Shown here piece after piece: positions 48,009-56,177 of a stretch of 64,000 nt of DNA. The notes under the pieces are model-generated. The model did no database searches, was not told the DNA's origin, and worked only from the letters and a program-made list of their open reading frames with translations. The position numbers were made by a program, and so were the translations under genes. The stretch's first letter is position 1; every line of letters begins with the position of its first letter. The stretch spans positions 1,922,001 through 1,986,000 of the forward strand of contig NZ_JBANDL010000002.1 in the NCBI RefSeq assembly GCF_037027445.1, read 5' to 3'. This DNA is from Lysobacter firmicutimachus. Its GTDB lineage: Bacteria > Pseudomonadota > Gammaproteobacteria > Xanthomonadales > Xanthomonadaceae.

Positions 48009-48317
48009 CCGTCGTCGGAAACCGCCATTGTCGGGCCCCAGGCGCGGCGTTGGCTATAGGCCGGTCGCGCGACACCGGGCCGCACCCCTGGTAGGAGCGG
48101 CGTAAGCCGCGACCGTGGGGCTTCAAGCTCGCGCCGCAGGCCGGACCTCCCCTATGGGCGCCCGTGCTCAGCCGACCGCGCAATCAGCAGCAGAACGGCG
48201 GCGGCCGCGGCAAGACACCGATGGGCTGTGCGCAGGCGGCGCTCGCCGCAGAGCCATCGCGGGCGAACCCGCGGCGCATGTCCGATCTCGCCCCTTGCGG
48301 GCGCCAGGTCGCGGATA
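48009..48317. other. Intergenic region with a half REP-like element
   Basis: Bases 48091-48146 carry the left half of the 124-bp unit found at 46434-47135 (GTAGGAGCGGCGTAAGCCGC to CGCCGCAGGCCGG), without the complementary right half. The rest, up to the amidase stop, has no recognisable gene or signal. Confidence 0.6.
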
Positions 48318-49871
48318 TCAGGCGCCGAATCCCGGCGGCGCGCGAAAACCACCAAGCGCTTGCGCGATCAATCGGGCGACTTCGATGGTGGTCCGGTCGC
48401 CATACTCCGGGCCGATGATCTGCAGGCCGATGGGAAGGCCGTCGCGCGATAGTCCGCTGGGAAACGCCGTGCTCGGCAGATAGGCGACGCTCGCCAGGCC
48501 GACCCAGAAGTAGTGCTCGTAATGCGAAGTGCGCACCGCGTCGACGTCGAGAATTCTCTCGGGCTTGGGCCGGTGATCGTGTGGGTACGCCGTCGTCGCG
48601 GAAATCGGGCATATCACGACATCCCAGTCGCCGAAGAAGGCGCGCCAGCTCAGCCGGCAGCGCGTGCGCGCCTCGTCGCGATCGGACCAGTCGCGATGGT
48701 CCAGCGCTCGCGCACGCATCAATATCGCCAGCGGCGATTCGTCGCTCGCATCGAACTGCGCGGCCGTTCTCCGGTTGTCGCGATGGTAGTCGTCCGGAAG
48801 ACCGACGAGCCCAGCCGATCCCAACAGACTCAGGTAGGTAACGTACGAGTCCTTCGCGGAGAAGTCGGGGCGCGCCAGATCGGACACTGCCGCGCCAGCC
48901 CGGGCCAAGGCGTCTCCGACCTCCTGCACGCGATCCGATATCTCGACCGAGGTCGGCGCGAAATCCTGCCTGGGCCAGATCGCCACGCGCAGGCCGCGTA
49001 GCGTGTGCGTCTTCGGCGGCGGAAGCTCCAGTCTCCAGCCCGGCGATCGAAACCGGTCGGCGCCGGCTACGGCGTCCAGCGTCAACGCCAGATCCTCCGC
49101 GCTTCGCCCCATCGGCCCGACGACATTCAGATCCTGGGCGGATACGACGCCCAAAGGATGGTGGCCCTGCGTTGGAACGATGCCGTAGGTCGGCTTGTGC
49201 CCATACACGCCACAGAAGTGGGCCGGGTTCCGGATCGAACCGCCGATATCGGAACCGAATTCCAGGCCGCTCAGGCCGGCCGCCAGCGCAGCGGCCGATC
49301 CGCCGGACGATCCGCCCGGCGACCTCGCCGTGTCCCAGGGGTTGTGGGTGGTGCCGTAAACCTCGTTGTAACTCTGCCAATCGCCGAGCCGCAGCGCGAC
49401 GTTGGTTTTGCCGATGACATGGGCGCCGGCCGCCTTCAACCGCTCGACTACCGCGGCGTCGTTCAAGGCGAGACGATCCCGTTGCTCCGGCACGCCCCAC
49501 GTCGTCGCCAAGCCGGACACGTCGAAGGATTCCTTGACCGTCATCGGCACGCCGTGCAGCGGACCCAACCGCTGTCCGCGGGCGACAGACGCATCGGCCC
49601 GCTTCGCCGCTTCCAGGGCGCGCTCGAAATCCCTCACCACGACGGCATTCAACGCTTTATCGAATGTCTCGATGCGTTCGATGTAGTGTCGAGTGAGTTC
49701 GAACGAACTGATTTCCTTGCGCCGAATCCGTCGCGCCAGATCGGCCGCCGACGAAAAGGCCGACTCGTCCGACGCGAGGCCGGTGTCGATCGGGGGCAGG
49801 GTAGGGTCGCAGGGCGAAACCGCAGCCCCGTCCGGCGCCGTGAGCAAGTCAGGCCTGGAAATCGGATTCAT
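48318..49871 (-). CDS. Amidase (amidase-signature family)
   Basis: The protein is a Ser-Ser-Lys amide hydrolase of 517 residues. The catalytic Lys113 lies in GVPMTVKES, the glycine-serine loop is SPGGSSGGSAAALAAG (184-199), and the nucleophile Ser212 lies in GSDIGGSIRNPAHFCG. The C-terminal segment LPSTAFPSGLSRDGLPIGLQIIGP is the usual end of this family. There is no GatB or GatC nearby, and the sequence is not GatA-like at its ends, so a free amide substrate is likely. The start at 49871 is chosen over 49907 because the extra residues look unrelated. It is a single gene. Confidence 0.87.
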   Translation of the reverse strand: MNPISRPDLLTAPDGAAVSPCDPTLPPIDTGLASDESAFSSAADLARRIRRKEISSFELTRHYIERIETFDKALNAVVVRDFERALEAAKRADASVARGQRLGPLHGVPMTVKESFDVSGLATTWGVPEQRDRLALNDAAVVERLKAAGAHVIGKTNVALRLGDWQSYNEVYGTTHNPWDTARSPGGSSGGSAAALAAGLSGLEFGSDIGGSIRNPAHFCGVYGHKPTYGIVPTQGHHPLGVVSAQDLNVVGPMGRSAEDLALTLDAVAGADRFRSPGWRLELPPPKTHTLRGLRVAIWPRQDFAPTSVEISDRVQEVGDALARAGAAVSDLARPDFSAKDSYVTYLSLLGSAGLVGLPDDYHRDNRRTAAQFDASDESPLAILMRARALDHRDWSDRDEARTRCRLSWRAFFGDWDVVICPISATTAYPHDHRPKPERILDVDAVRTSHYEHYFWVGLASVAYLPSTAFPSGLSRDGLPIGLQIIGPEYGDRTTIEVARLIAQALGGFRAPPGFGA

Positions 49872-50147
49872 AATGGCCCCGGCCGTAGGTCGGCAGCGCT
49901 CGATCACGGGCCTGTCGGCCCTGATTCACGCCTGCTAATCCCGCTGGGCCGGAATTCTAGCGGAAACCCAAGTGCCCGTAACGAGTCGCGCCGTGCCCCT
50001 GTGGGGAAAATCCCGGCCGATATCTGTGCCAGGAGTGGGGCGGGGGGCCGCACGCAGCCGGCCGCAGCTCCAGCGCGGAGCGCATTGCCGCGGCCCATCG
50101 GGGATATTGCTTGACAGACCGATAGCCGGGGCCGGACCCTCTGCGGC

Positions 50148-50567
50148 ATGAAAATCGATATCGAAACGCTCAGCCTGGCGCAACTGGAGTCCCTGTTGAT
50201 CGCCGCGGAACGGCGCAAGCGCTTGCTCTCCAGCCGCCGCTCCATCGCCTCGGTACGTCGCAAAGTGATCGCGCTCGCCGCTCAGCACGGTTACACGATC
50301 GAGGAACTCTACGGGGACAAGCCGGTGGCCGCGGCGGCGGTCAAGAAGCGGACGACACGGCGAAAGACGGGCAAGGTGGCTCCCAAGTACCGCGACCCGG
50401 ACAACAAGCGCAACACCTGGTCGGGCCGCGGGCGGATGCCGCGATGGCTGGCCCAGAAGACCAAGCACGGCCGCAGCGCCACCGACTTCCTGATCCCCGG
50501 CCTGGCCAAGCCCACCGCAAGCAAGAGCAGTTCGATAGGCCGACGGACGCTGATCAAGCAGCGCTGA
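50148..50567 (+). CDS. H-NS-family nucleoid protein
   Basis: The 139-residue product has an N-terminal helical oligomerisation part (LSLAQLESLLIAAERRKRL). It then has a basic linker (VKKRTTRRKTGK) and the C-terminal DNA-binding motif KYRDPDNKRNTWSGRGRMPRWL, which is the H-NS/XrvA signature. H-NS proteins silence AT-rich acquired DNA and modulate secondary-metabolite and virulence genes in this family. It is located about 2 kb before the NRPS cluster; a role in its control is only inference. TTGACA at 50111-50116 might be its -35 box. Confidence 0.85.
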   Translation: MKIDIETLSLAQLESLLIAAERRKRLLSSRRSIASVRRKVIALAAQHGYTIEELYGDKPVAAAAVKKRTTRRKTGKVAPKYRDPDNKRNTWSGRGRMPRWLAQKTKHGRSATDFLIPGLAKPTASKSSSIGRRTLIKQR

Positions 50568-50862
50568 CGCCGCAGCCCGGGTGCGCGGGAAGGCTGAGGA
50601 GCGCCTGGCGCGCTGCGATCGGTGTGCGCAACGGCGAGTACGCCCGCGCCAGGCACCGCCATCCGGCGGTCTATACTCTGTTCGCATCGGGGCCCCGGGC
50701 ATCGGCTATGCGAACAGCTTCAGCGTCGCCTTCATTTCAAAGCGCTGTACCGGCGGAATCGGCGCCGATGCCCCGCCATCCGACGCTCCGCTTCCGATAC
50801 CTCGCGCGCGGGCACCGGGAAAGCGTTTCGACGACGCGCCACGGTTGCGCGAGCTGTCGCCC

Positions 50863-51768
50863 ATGAGCGCGATCGACCGCTTCCCCGCACTGGGCGCCTG
50901 GCGGGATGCCGGCGAATTCGTCACCGTCCGCGGCCGTCGCATCTACTGCCGTCGCGACGGAGCGGGGCCGCGACTGCTGCTGATTCACGGCTTCCCGACC
51001 AGCAGCCTGGATTGGGCGCCGATATGGCCGATGCTGACCTCGCGCTTCGAGGTGCTGACCTTCGATCTGCTGGGCCTGGGGTTTTCCGCCAAGCCTCGCG
51101 GCCATCGTTACCGCGTGAGCGAGCAGGCGGATCTGGCCGAAGCGGTCGCGCATCATTACGGCTGGAACGCCGCCTTCGTACTCGCCCACGATTATGGCGA
51201 TACGGTGGCGCAGGAATTGCTCGCCCGAAGCGATCAGAACCCCGCGCACGCCGCGTTGCGCGTCCTGCGCTTGTGCCTGCTCAACGGCGGATTGTTTCCG
51301 GAAACCCATCGCGCTCGACTGATCCAGCGTTTGCTCGCTTCGCCGCTCGGGCCTGGGTTGGTCGGGTTGATGAGCCGCCGCAGCTTCGCGCGCAGCCTCA
51401 ACGCGTTGTTCTCGCCTGCTCGCCCGCTCGGCGAGACGGCTATCGACGAATACTGGGCGTTGCTGCAGCACGAACAAGGCCTGCACGCGGTGCCGTCGCT
51501 GCTCGGGTACATGGCCGAACGCCGGCGCGAACGAAGCCGCTGGGTCGGTGCGCTGCAAACGACCGAGACCCCTTTGCGCCTGATTTGCGGCGCGCTCGAT
51601 CCGGTCAGCGGATTGCACATGTCCCAACGCTATCGGCAACTCGTTCCGCGCGCGGATGTCGTGCTGCTGGACGATGTCGGCCATTTCCCGCAGCTGGAAG
51701 ACCCGGACAGCGTCTTCGCCGCGGCCGCAGCCTTCTTCATCGGCGACGACGAACGGACCGGCGGGTAA
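50863..51768 (+). CDS. MEST/PEG1-like alpha/beta hydrolase
   Basis: The 301-residue product is an alpha/beta hydrolase with an oxyanion region LLIHGFPTSSLDW. The nucleophile elbow AHDYGDTVAQELL has Asp110 as nucleophile, as in epoxide hydrolases and haloalkane dehalogenases. The tract LLNGGLFPETHRARL, RRRERSRWVGAL and LICGALDPVSG, ending GHFPQLEDP, is strongly like animal MEST/PEG1, whose substrate is uncertain. The in-frame region upstream of ATG 50863 is unrelated sequence. The gene may belong to the BGC boundary, but nothing in sequence ties it to the NRPS. Confidence 0.8.
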   Translation: MSAIDRFPALGAWRDAGEFVTVRGRRIYCRRDGAGPRLLLIHGFPTSSLDWAPIWPMLTSRFEVLTFDLLGLGFSAKPRGHRYRVSEQADLAEAVAHHYGWNAAFVLAHDYGDTVAQELLARSDQNPAHAALRVLRLCLLNGGLFPETHRARLIQRLLASPLGPGLVGLMSRRSFARSLNALFSPARPLGETAIDEYWALLQHEQGLHAVPSLLGYMAERRRERSRWVGALQTTETPLRLICGALDPVSGLHMSQRYRQLVPRADVVLLDDVGHFPQLEDPDSVFAAAAAFFIGDDERTGG

Positions 51769-52243
51769 GGCGGTTCCGCATTTTTCGAACACGCGGCGCC
51801 GATTCGCTGCGTTCGATCGATCCGAAATCGTGCCCGCGCAGCAGGGCAGGGGGCGGCGATCGCATAGGCATCGATCGCGTCGTGCCGACGGCCTGCGCCG
51901 TGTATTTTCCGATAGGCCGGACGGCGACTGGACGCCGAGTAAAACCGAACTCCGGCGGTCGATAACGAAGAAACGCGCGATGCGTCGGACGCGGGCGTCG
52001 AGCGCAGATCGCTGCCACCGGCATGCCGCGAGTCGATTCATCGCTGGCCGGTCGCGGGCGGTTTGCCCGTATGCAGCAGGGGGTCGGCACCGATTGCCGA
52101 AAGTGCAAGCGAAGCAGCGTAACCGCGGTTTTTCCCCTGCACTGTGAAGCGCTTCCGAATTTTTCCGGAAGTCGGTTGACGCCCCTGGGGGCCGGATGTA
52201 GTGTCCGGCCGAAGGACGAATTGGCTGTAGGGCAAGGAGAATT
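51769..52243. other. Upstream region of the NRPS gene
   Basis: This stretch of about 475 bases has no convincing gene. It contains the candidate promoter at 52176-52204 and flanking palindromes. Just before the start codon lies AAGGAG (52234-52239). Confidence 0.4.
52152..52209 (+). promoter_or_regulatory. Candidate promoter with palindromic operators for the NRPS operon
   Basis: TTGACG (52176-52181), 17-base spacer, TAGTGT (52199-52204). An inverted repeat CTTCCG/CGGAAG (52152-52157 with 52166-52171) lies just upstream of the -35. A second one, GCCGGA/TCCGGC (52191-52196 with 52204-52209), straddles the -10, a place where a repressor would block transcription. No regulator gene is identified in the cluster. 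Confidence 0.45.
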
Positions 52244-55200
52244 GTGCTCGTGAGCGCGCCCTCGTACGACGGGACCATCGCAGTGCCGGACGCCAGTCCC
52301 GGTCACGCCGACTTCCCTCTGACGGACATGCAACGCCTGCTGGTCGTCAGTGCCTCCGACGGCATGGAATATGCGCTGCATCCGCACCTCTACTTCGAGG
52401 TGGAGCGTCCCGGCCTGGACATCGATCGATTCGTTTCCGCGATCGCGCGCGTGATCGAGCGACACCGGCGCAACATCGTCGCCGTGACGCCGGAGCTGCG
52501 GCTGCGGCAGGTCGAAGAGGCGAGCGCGCCTCGCGTATCGGTCTGGGACCTGCGCGGGCTTTCCGAATTGGGAACACGCCAGGGGCTGATGCAGATCCGG
52601 CATCGGATGTCGCACCAGCCGCTGCCCATGGATCGCTGGCCGTGGCTCGACTTCCAGCTCACACGCTACGGCGACAGCGATGTCCGGCTGCACGTCAATT
52701 TCAGCAATCTGTTTCTCGATCAGTTTTCCGGGCTGCGCCTGCTGTCCGAGATCGAGCAGTACTACGCAAACCCGGATGTCGAACTTCCCGCCGACCAAGT
52801 GGGGATCGCGGAGGTGTCGCTCGCGCTGGCGCAGCGCCACGAGGCGGCCGATCGGGCGCGCGCCTATTGGACCGATCGCGTAGCGACGCTGCCGGCTCCG
52901 CCCGAACTGCCGCTCGTGCGCCTGCATGGAAACCCGGGCTTGAACCGGCGCCGGCTGGTGATCGACGCGGCGACCTGGGCCGCCTTCACCGCCGGCGTCG
53001 CCTTGCACGGCATGAGCCCGGTGACGGCCTTGCTCGCGGTGTACGGCGAGATCGTCGCCCGTTTCAGCGGGTCGCGCCATTTCATTCTCAATCAGATGAT
53101 CACGCGCCGCCTGCTCAGGCGGATTCCGGGCGCCGAGTCGGTGCTCGGCAATCTCGGCGCGATCTATCCGCTCGAATTCGATTGGCGCGGTGCGGCCTCG
53201 CTGCTGGAACGGGCCCGCCGCCTGCAGGCGACCATCATCGGCGATCTCGGACGCACCGACTGGTCGGGGGTCGATGTGCTCGAGGCCTTGAACGCGCGCC
53301 ACCATTCGCAAGGCCGGGCCGCGTGCCCGTTCGTGGTCTCGTCGGGCTTGGCCGGCGGGCCGCAGGAAGCGTTCGGCTACAGCAAGCTGGCGACGCCGCA
53401 AGTGTTGCTCGATCACCAGTTCTTCGCGCTTCGCGGCGACCGGGTCGAAATCGTCTGGGATGTCGTGGAAGCCGCGTTCCCGCCGGGTTTCATCGATGCG
53501 CTGTGCCATGCGCACGAAGCGCTGATCCGCAGCCTGGCCGCCGACCCGCAGGCGTGGACCGCGACGACCGCGCTGGTGGCGGCCCGCAGCCCGGCATCGC
53601 CGGTGGAAACCGGCCCGGCACGGCCGTTGCCGACGGGCCGCCTGTCGGACGGATTAAAGGCCGGAGCACGCGTCGCGCCGGAGCATCCGGCTGTCGTCTG
53701 CGGCGAGGAGGCGCTGAGCTATGGCGAACTGGCCGCGGCCGCCGAATCGTTGGCGAAGGTGTTGTGCGCCCACGGCGTCCGCCCCGGCGATCGGGTCGCG
53801 ATCGTGCTGGCCAAGGGGGTTCCGCAGACGATCGCGGTCTATGCGGCCCTGCTCGCCGGTGCCGCGTACGTGCCGATCGATCCCGCGTGGCCGCAGCGGC
53901 GGATCGAGCAACTGGTGAACGACATCGGCGCGGCGGCCATCCTCGGCACCGAGGCGGGCCAATGCCCGGGCGTGCCCGTCATCGCGGTCCGCGGCCAGGC
54001 AGCGGCTGTCGCAGCGGCGGCCTGCGCCGGCACGCAGTTGCCTGCCGACCTCGATCCTTCCGCGCTGGCCTACGTCATCTACACCTCCGGCTCGACCGGG
54101 CAACCCAAGGGCGTCGCACTCGATCACCGCGGGCCGGTCAACACCATTCTCGACGTCAACGGCGAGTTCGGCATCGTTGCCGAAGACGTGCTGTTCGGCG
54201 TGTCCTCGCTGTCGTTCGACCTGTCGGTGTACGACATCTTCGGTGCGGCGATGGCGGGCGCGACGCTGGTGCTGCCCGATCCCGCCGACCACAGCCCGCA
54301 CGCCTGGCTGGCGGCGATGGTCGAACGAGGCGTCACGGTGTGGAATTCGGCGCCTCCCTTGATGCAGCTGCTGGTCGACGTCGCGCGCGCCGAGGGCGTG
54401 CAGTTGCCCGCGCTGCGCCTGGTGATGCTGTCCGGCGACTGGATTTCGCTGTCCCTGCCCGACGACATCCGGGCGATCGCGCCGAATGCGAAGGTGGTGA
54501 GCCTGGGCGGCGCGACCGAGGCCTCGATCTGGTCGATCTGGTATCCCATCGATGCGGTAGACCCCAAGTGGCGCAGCATCCCCTACGGGCGGCCGATGGC
54601 GAACCAACCCTGGTACGTCCTCGACGAGCAGGGCCATGAGACGCCGACTTGGACCACCGGTCAGCTGCATATCGGCGGCGTCGGTCTCGCCCAGGGCTAT
54701 TGGGGCGACCCGGGTAAAACCGCGGCGGCGTTCGTAACGCACCCGGCCACGGGCGAGCGCATCTACCGCACCGGCGACCTCGGCCGCTTGCTGCCCGACG
54801 GCAACATCGAGCTGATCGGGCGCATCGATGCGCAATGCAAGATCCAGGGGCATCGGGTCGAACCCGGCGAAGTCGAGCACGTGTTGGCGGCCGATCCGCG
54901 GGTCAAGGACGCCGTCGTGCTGGTGGCCGGCGAGGCCAAGCAGAAGCAGCTGCGCGCGTTCGTGGTGCTGCACGAAGCGGCAGGCCCCAGCGAAGGCGAG
55001 TCCATCCGCGCCAGCCTGGTGGACCGGCTGCCCAGCTATCTGGTCCCGGCGCAGATCACGGTCGTGGCGAGCCTGCCGGTCACCTCGAACGGCAAGCTCG
55101 ACCGCGGCGCGCTGCTCGCGCTCGCCGAACCCGCCGCCGAAGCCGGTGTGGACTATGTCGCGCCGCGCACCGAGCTGGAGCGCACGATCGTCGCGGTGTG

Positions 55201-56080
55201 GAAAGAAGTGCTGGGCGTCGAGACCATCGGCGTCGAAGACGATTTCTTCAACCTCGGCGGGCAGTCGTTCACCGCATTGCGTGCGGTCGCCGCGCTTCGC
55301 TCGAAAACCAAGCTCAACCTGTCTCTCGGCGGGCTGATCGAGTCGCGCACCGTCGCGCGCCTGGCCAGCCTGATGACCGGGCAGCGGCTGTCCAACGCCC
55401 TGGTGCCGCTGCACCCCGGCGCCGGGCCGGCGCTGTTCATGGTGCATCCGGCCGGCGGATCGGTCGCGGCTTACCGCGACCTGGCGCGCGATCTGGACCG
55501 CGCCAGTTTCGGGCTCGCGGCGAGCGAGCCGCTGCCCGGCACCGTGGAAGCGCTGGCGCAGGGGTATGTGGCCGCGGTCCGCGCCGCGGCGCCGGGCCCG
55601 TACACGATCTCCGGCTGGTCGTCGGGGGCGGTGATCGCGCTGGAGATGACCGCGCAGCTCGAGGCGGCGGGGGAAAAGGTGGCGCAGTTGATCGTGCTCG
55701 ATGCGCCCGCGCCGACCGATCCGCCGCCCGGCCCGGTCGACGACGGCACCTTGCAGGACTGGTTCCGCGAGGACACCGCCGGCGCCGACCTGCTGGCCAC
55801 CGAGCTGCATCATGTCTATCCGGTGTTCGCGCAGATCGTGAATGCCTGCCGCAGCTATCAGCCGCCGGTGGTGGCGGCGGACGTCGCGCTGATCCGGGCC
55901 CGCGACGGGCGGGTCAGCGAGTATGCGGAGCATCCGCACGAGGCCGTGGGCGATTGGGGCTGGTCGTCGCGCACCCGCGGCAGGGTGGCCACGCGGGTGG
56001 TCGCCGGCACCCACCATAGCCTGTTCAGTCCGCAGCACCGCGCCGACGTGGTGGCCGCCGTTCGGGAGCTCGCCCGATGA
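52244..56080 (+). CDS. Four-domain NRPS: heterocyclization-like, adenylation (Cys code), carrier, thioesterase
   Basis: The 1278-residue synthetase has four domains. Domain 1 (about 20-440) is Cy-like: FPLTDMQ, LPAPPELPL, LERARRLQATIIGDL, SGVDVLEAL, TPQVLLDHQ. Its DxxxxDxxS motif reads Ser154-Asp159-Ser162. Ser366 and Asp390 sit at the cyclodehydration positions. Domain 2 (about 465-955) is adenylation: YTSGSTGQPKG, YRTGDLGR, NGKLDR. The specificity residues I read are D659 L660 Y663 N701 M728 S730 L754 I762 W763 K951, a cysteine code. Domain 3 is a carrier (FFNLGGQSF, Ser1008). Domain 4 is a thioesterase (GWSSG Ser1126, Asp1153, His1257/1258). The start is GTG 52244 or GTG 52250. It is a complete single-module releasing enzyme. 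Confidence 0.93.
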   Translation: MLVSAPSYDGTIAVPDASPGHADFPLTDMQRLLVVSASDGMEYALHPHLYFEVERPGLDIDRFVSAIARVIERHRRNIVAVTPELRLRQVEEASAPRVSVWDLRGLSELGTRQGLMQIRHRMSHQPLPMDRWPWLDFQLTRYGDSDVRLHVNFSNLFLDQFSGLRLLSEIEQYYANPDVELPADQVGIAEVSLALAQRHEAADRARAYWTDRVATLPAPPELPLVRLHGNPGLNRRRLVIDAATWAAFTAGVALHGMSPVTALLAVYGEIVARFSGSRHFILNQMITRRLLRRIPGAESVLGNLGAIYPLEFDWRGAASLLERARRLQATIIGDLGRTDWSGVDVLEALNARHHSQGRAACPFVVSSGLAGGPQEAFGYSKLATPQVLLDHQFFALRGDRVEIVWDVVEAAFPPGFIDALCHAHEALIRSLAADPQAWTATTALVAARSPASPVETGPARPLPTGRLSDGLKAGARVAPEHPAVVCGEEALSYGELAAAAESLAKVLCAHGVRPGDRVAIVLAKGVPQTIAVYAALLAGAAYVPIDPAWPQRRIEQLVNDIGAAAILGTEAGQCPGVPVIAVRGQAAAVAAAACAGTQLPADLDPSALAYVIYTSGSTGQPKGVALDHRGPVNTILDVNGEFGIVAEDVLFGVSSLSFDLSVYDIFGAAMAGATLVLPDPADHSPHAWLAAMVERGVTVWNSAPPLMQLLVDVARAEGVQLPALRLVMLSGDWISLSLPDDIRAIAPNAKVVSLGGATEASIWSIWYPIDAVDPKWRSIPYGRPMANQPWYVLDEQGHETPTWTTGQLHIGGVGLAQGYWGDPGKTAAAFVTHPATGERIYRTGDLGRLLPDGNIELIGRIDAQCKIQGHRVEPGEVEHVLAADPRVKDAVVLVAGEAKQKQLRAFVVLHEAAGPSEGESIRASLVDRLPSYLVPAQITVVASLPVTSNGKLDRGALLALAEPAAEAGVDYVAPRTELERTIVAVWKEVLGVETIGVEDDFFNLGGQSFTALRAVAALRSKTKLNLSLGGLIESRTVARLASLMTGQRLSNALVPLHPGAGPALFMVHPAGGSVAAYRDLARDLDRASFGLAASEPLPGTVEALAQGYVAAVRAAAPGPYTISGWSSGAVIALEMTAQLEAAGEKVAQLIVLDAPAPTDPPPGPVDDGTLQDWFREDTAGADLLATELHHVYPVFAQIVNACRSYQPPVVAADVALIRARDGRVSEYAEHPHEAVGDWGWSSRTRGRVATRVVAGTHHSLFSPQHRADVVAAVRELAR

Positions 56081-56175
56081 TGCGCCTGCGCGATGACGGC
56101 TTGCCGTTGAACCTTCGCCTGTCCCTGCCGACGCCATCGGCGCCGGTGCCCGTTCGTGCGGGTGTCGTGGAGTGA
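56077..56175 (+). CDS. Possible 32-codon ORF between NRPS and monooxygenase
   Basis: ATG overlaps the NRPS stop (ATGA at 56077). The frame encodes a Leu/Pro/Arg-rich 32-residue peptide starting MMRLRDDGLPLNLRL. Its TGA (56173-56175) lies 2 bases before the monooxygenase ATG. It may be a coupling ORF that carries ribosomes to the next gene, or chance. Confidence 0.25.
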   Translation: MMRLRDDGLPLNLRLSLPTPSAPVPVRAGVVE

Positions 56176-56177
56176 TC

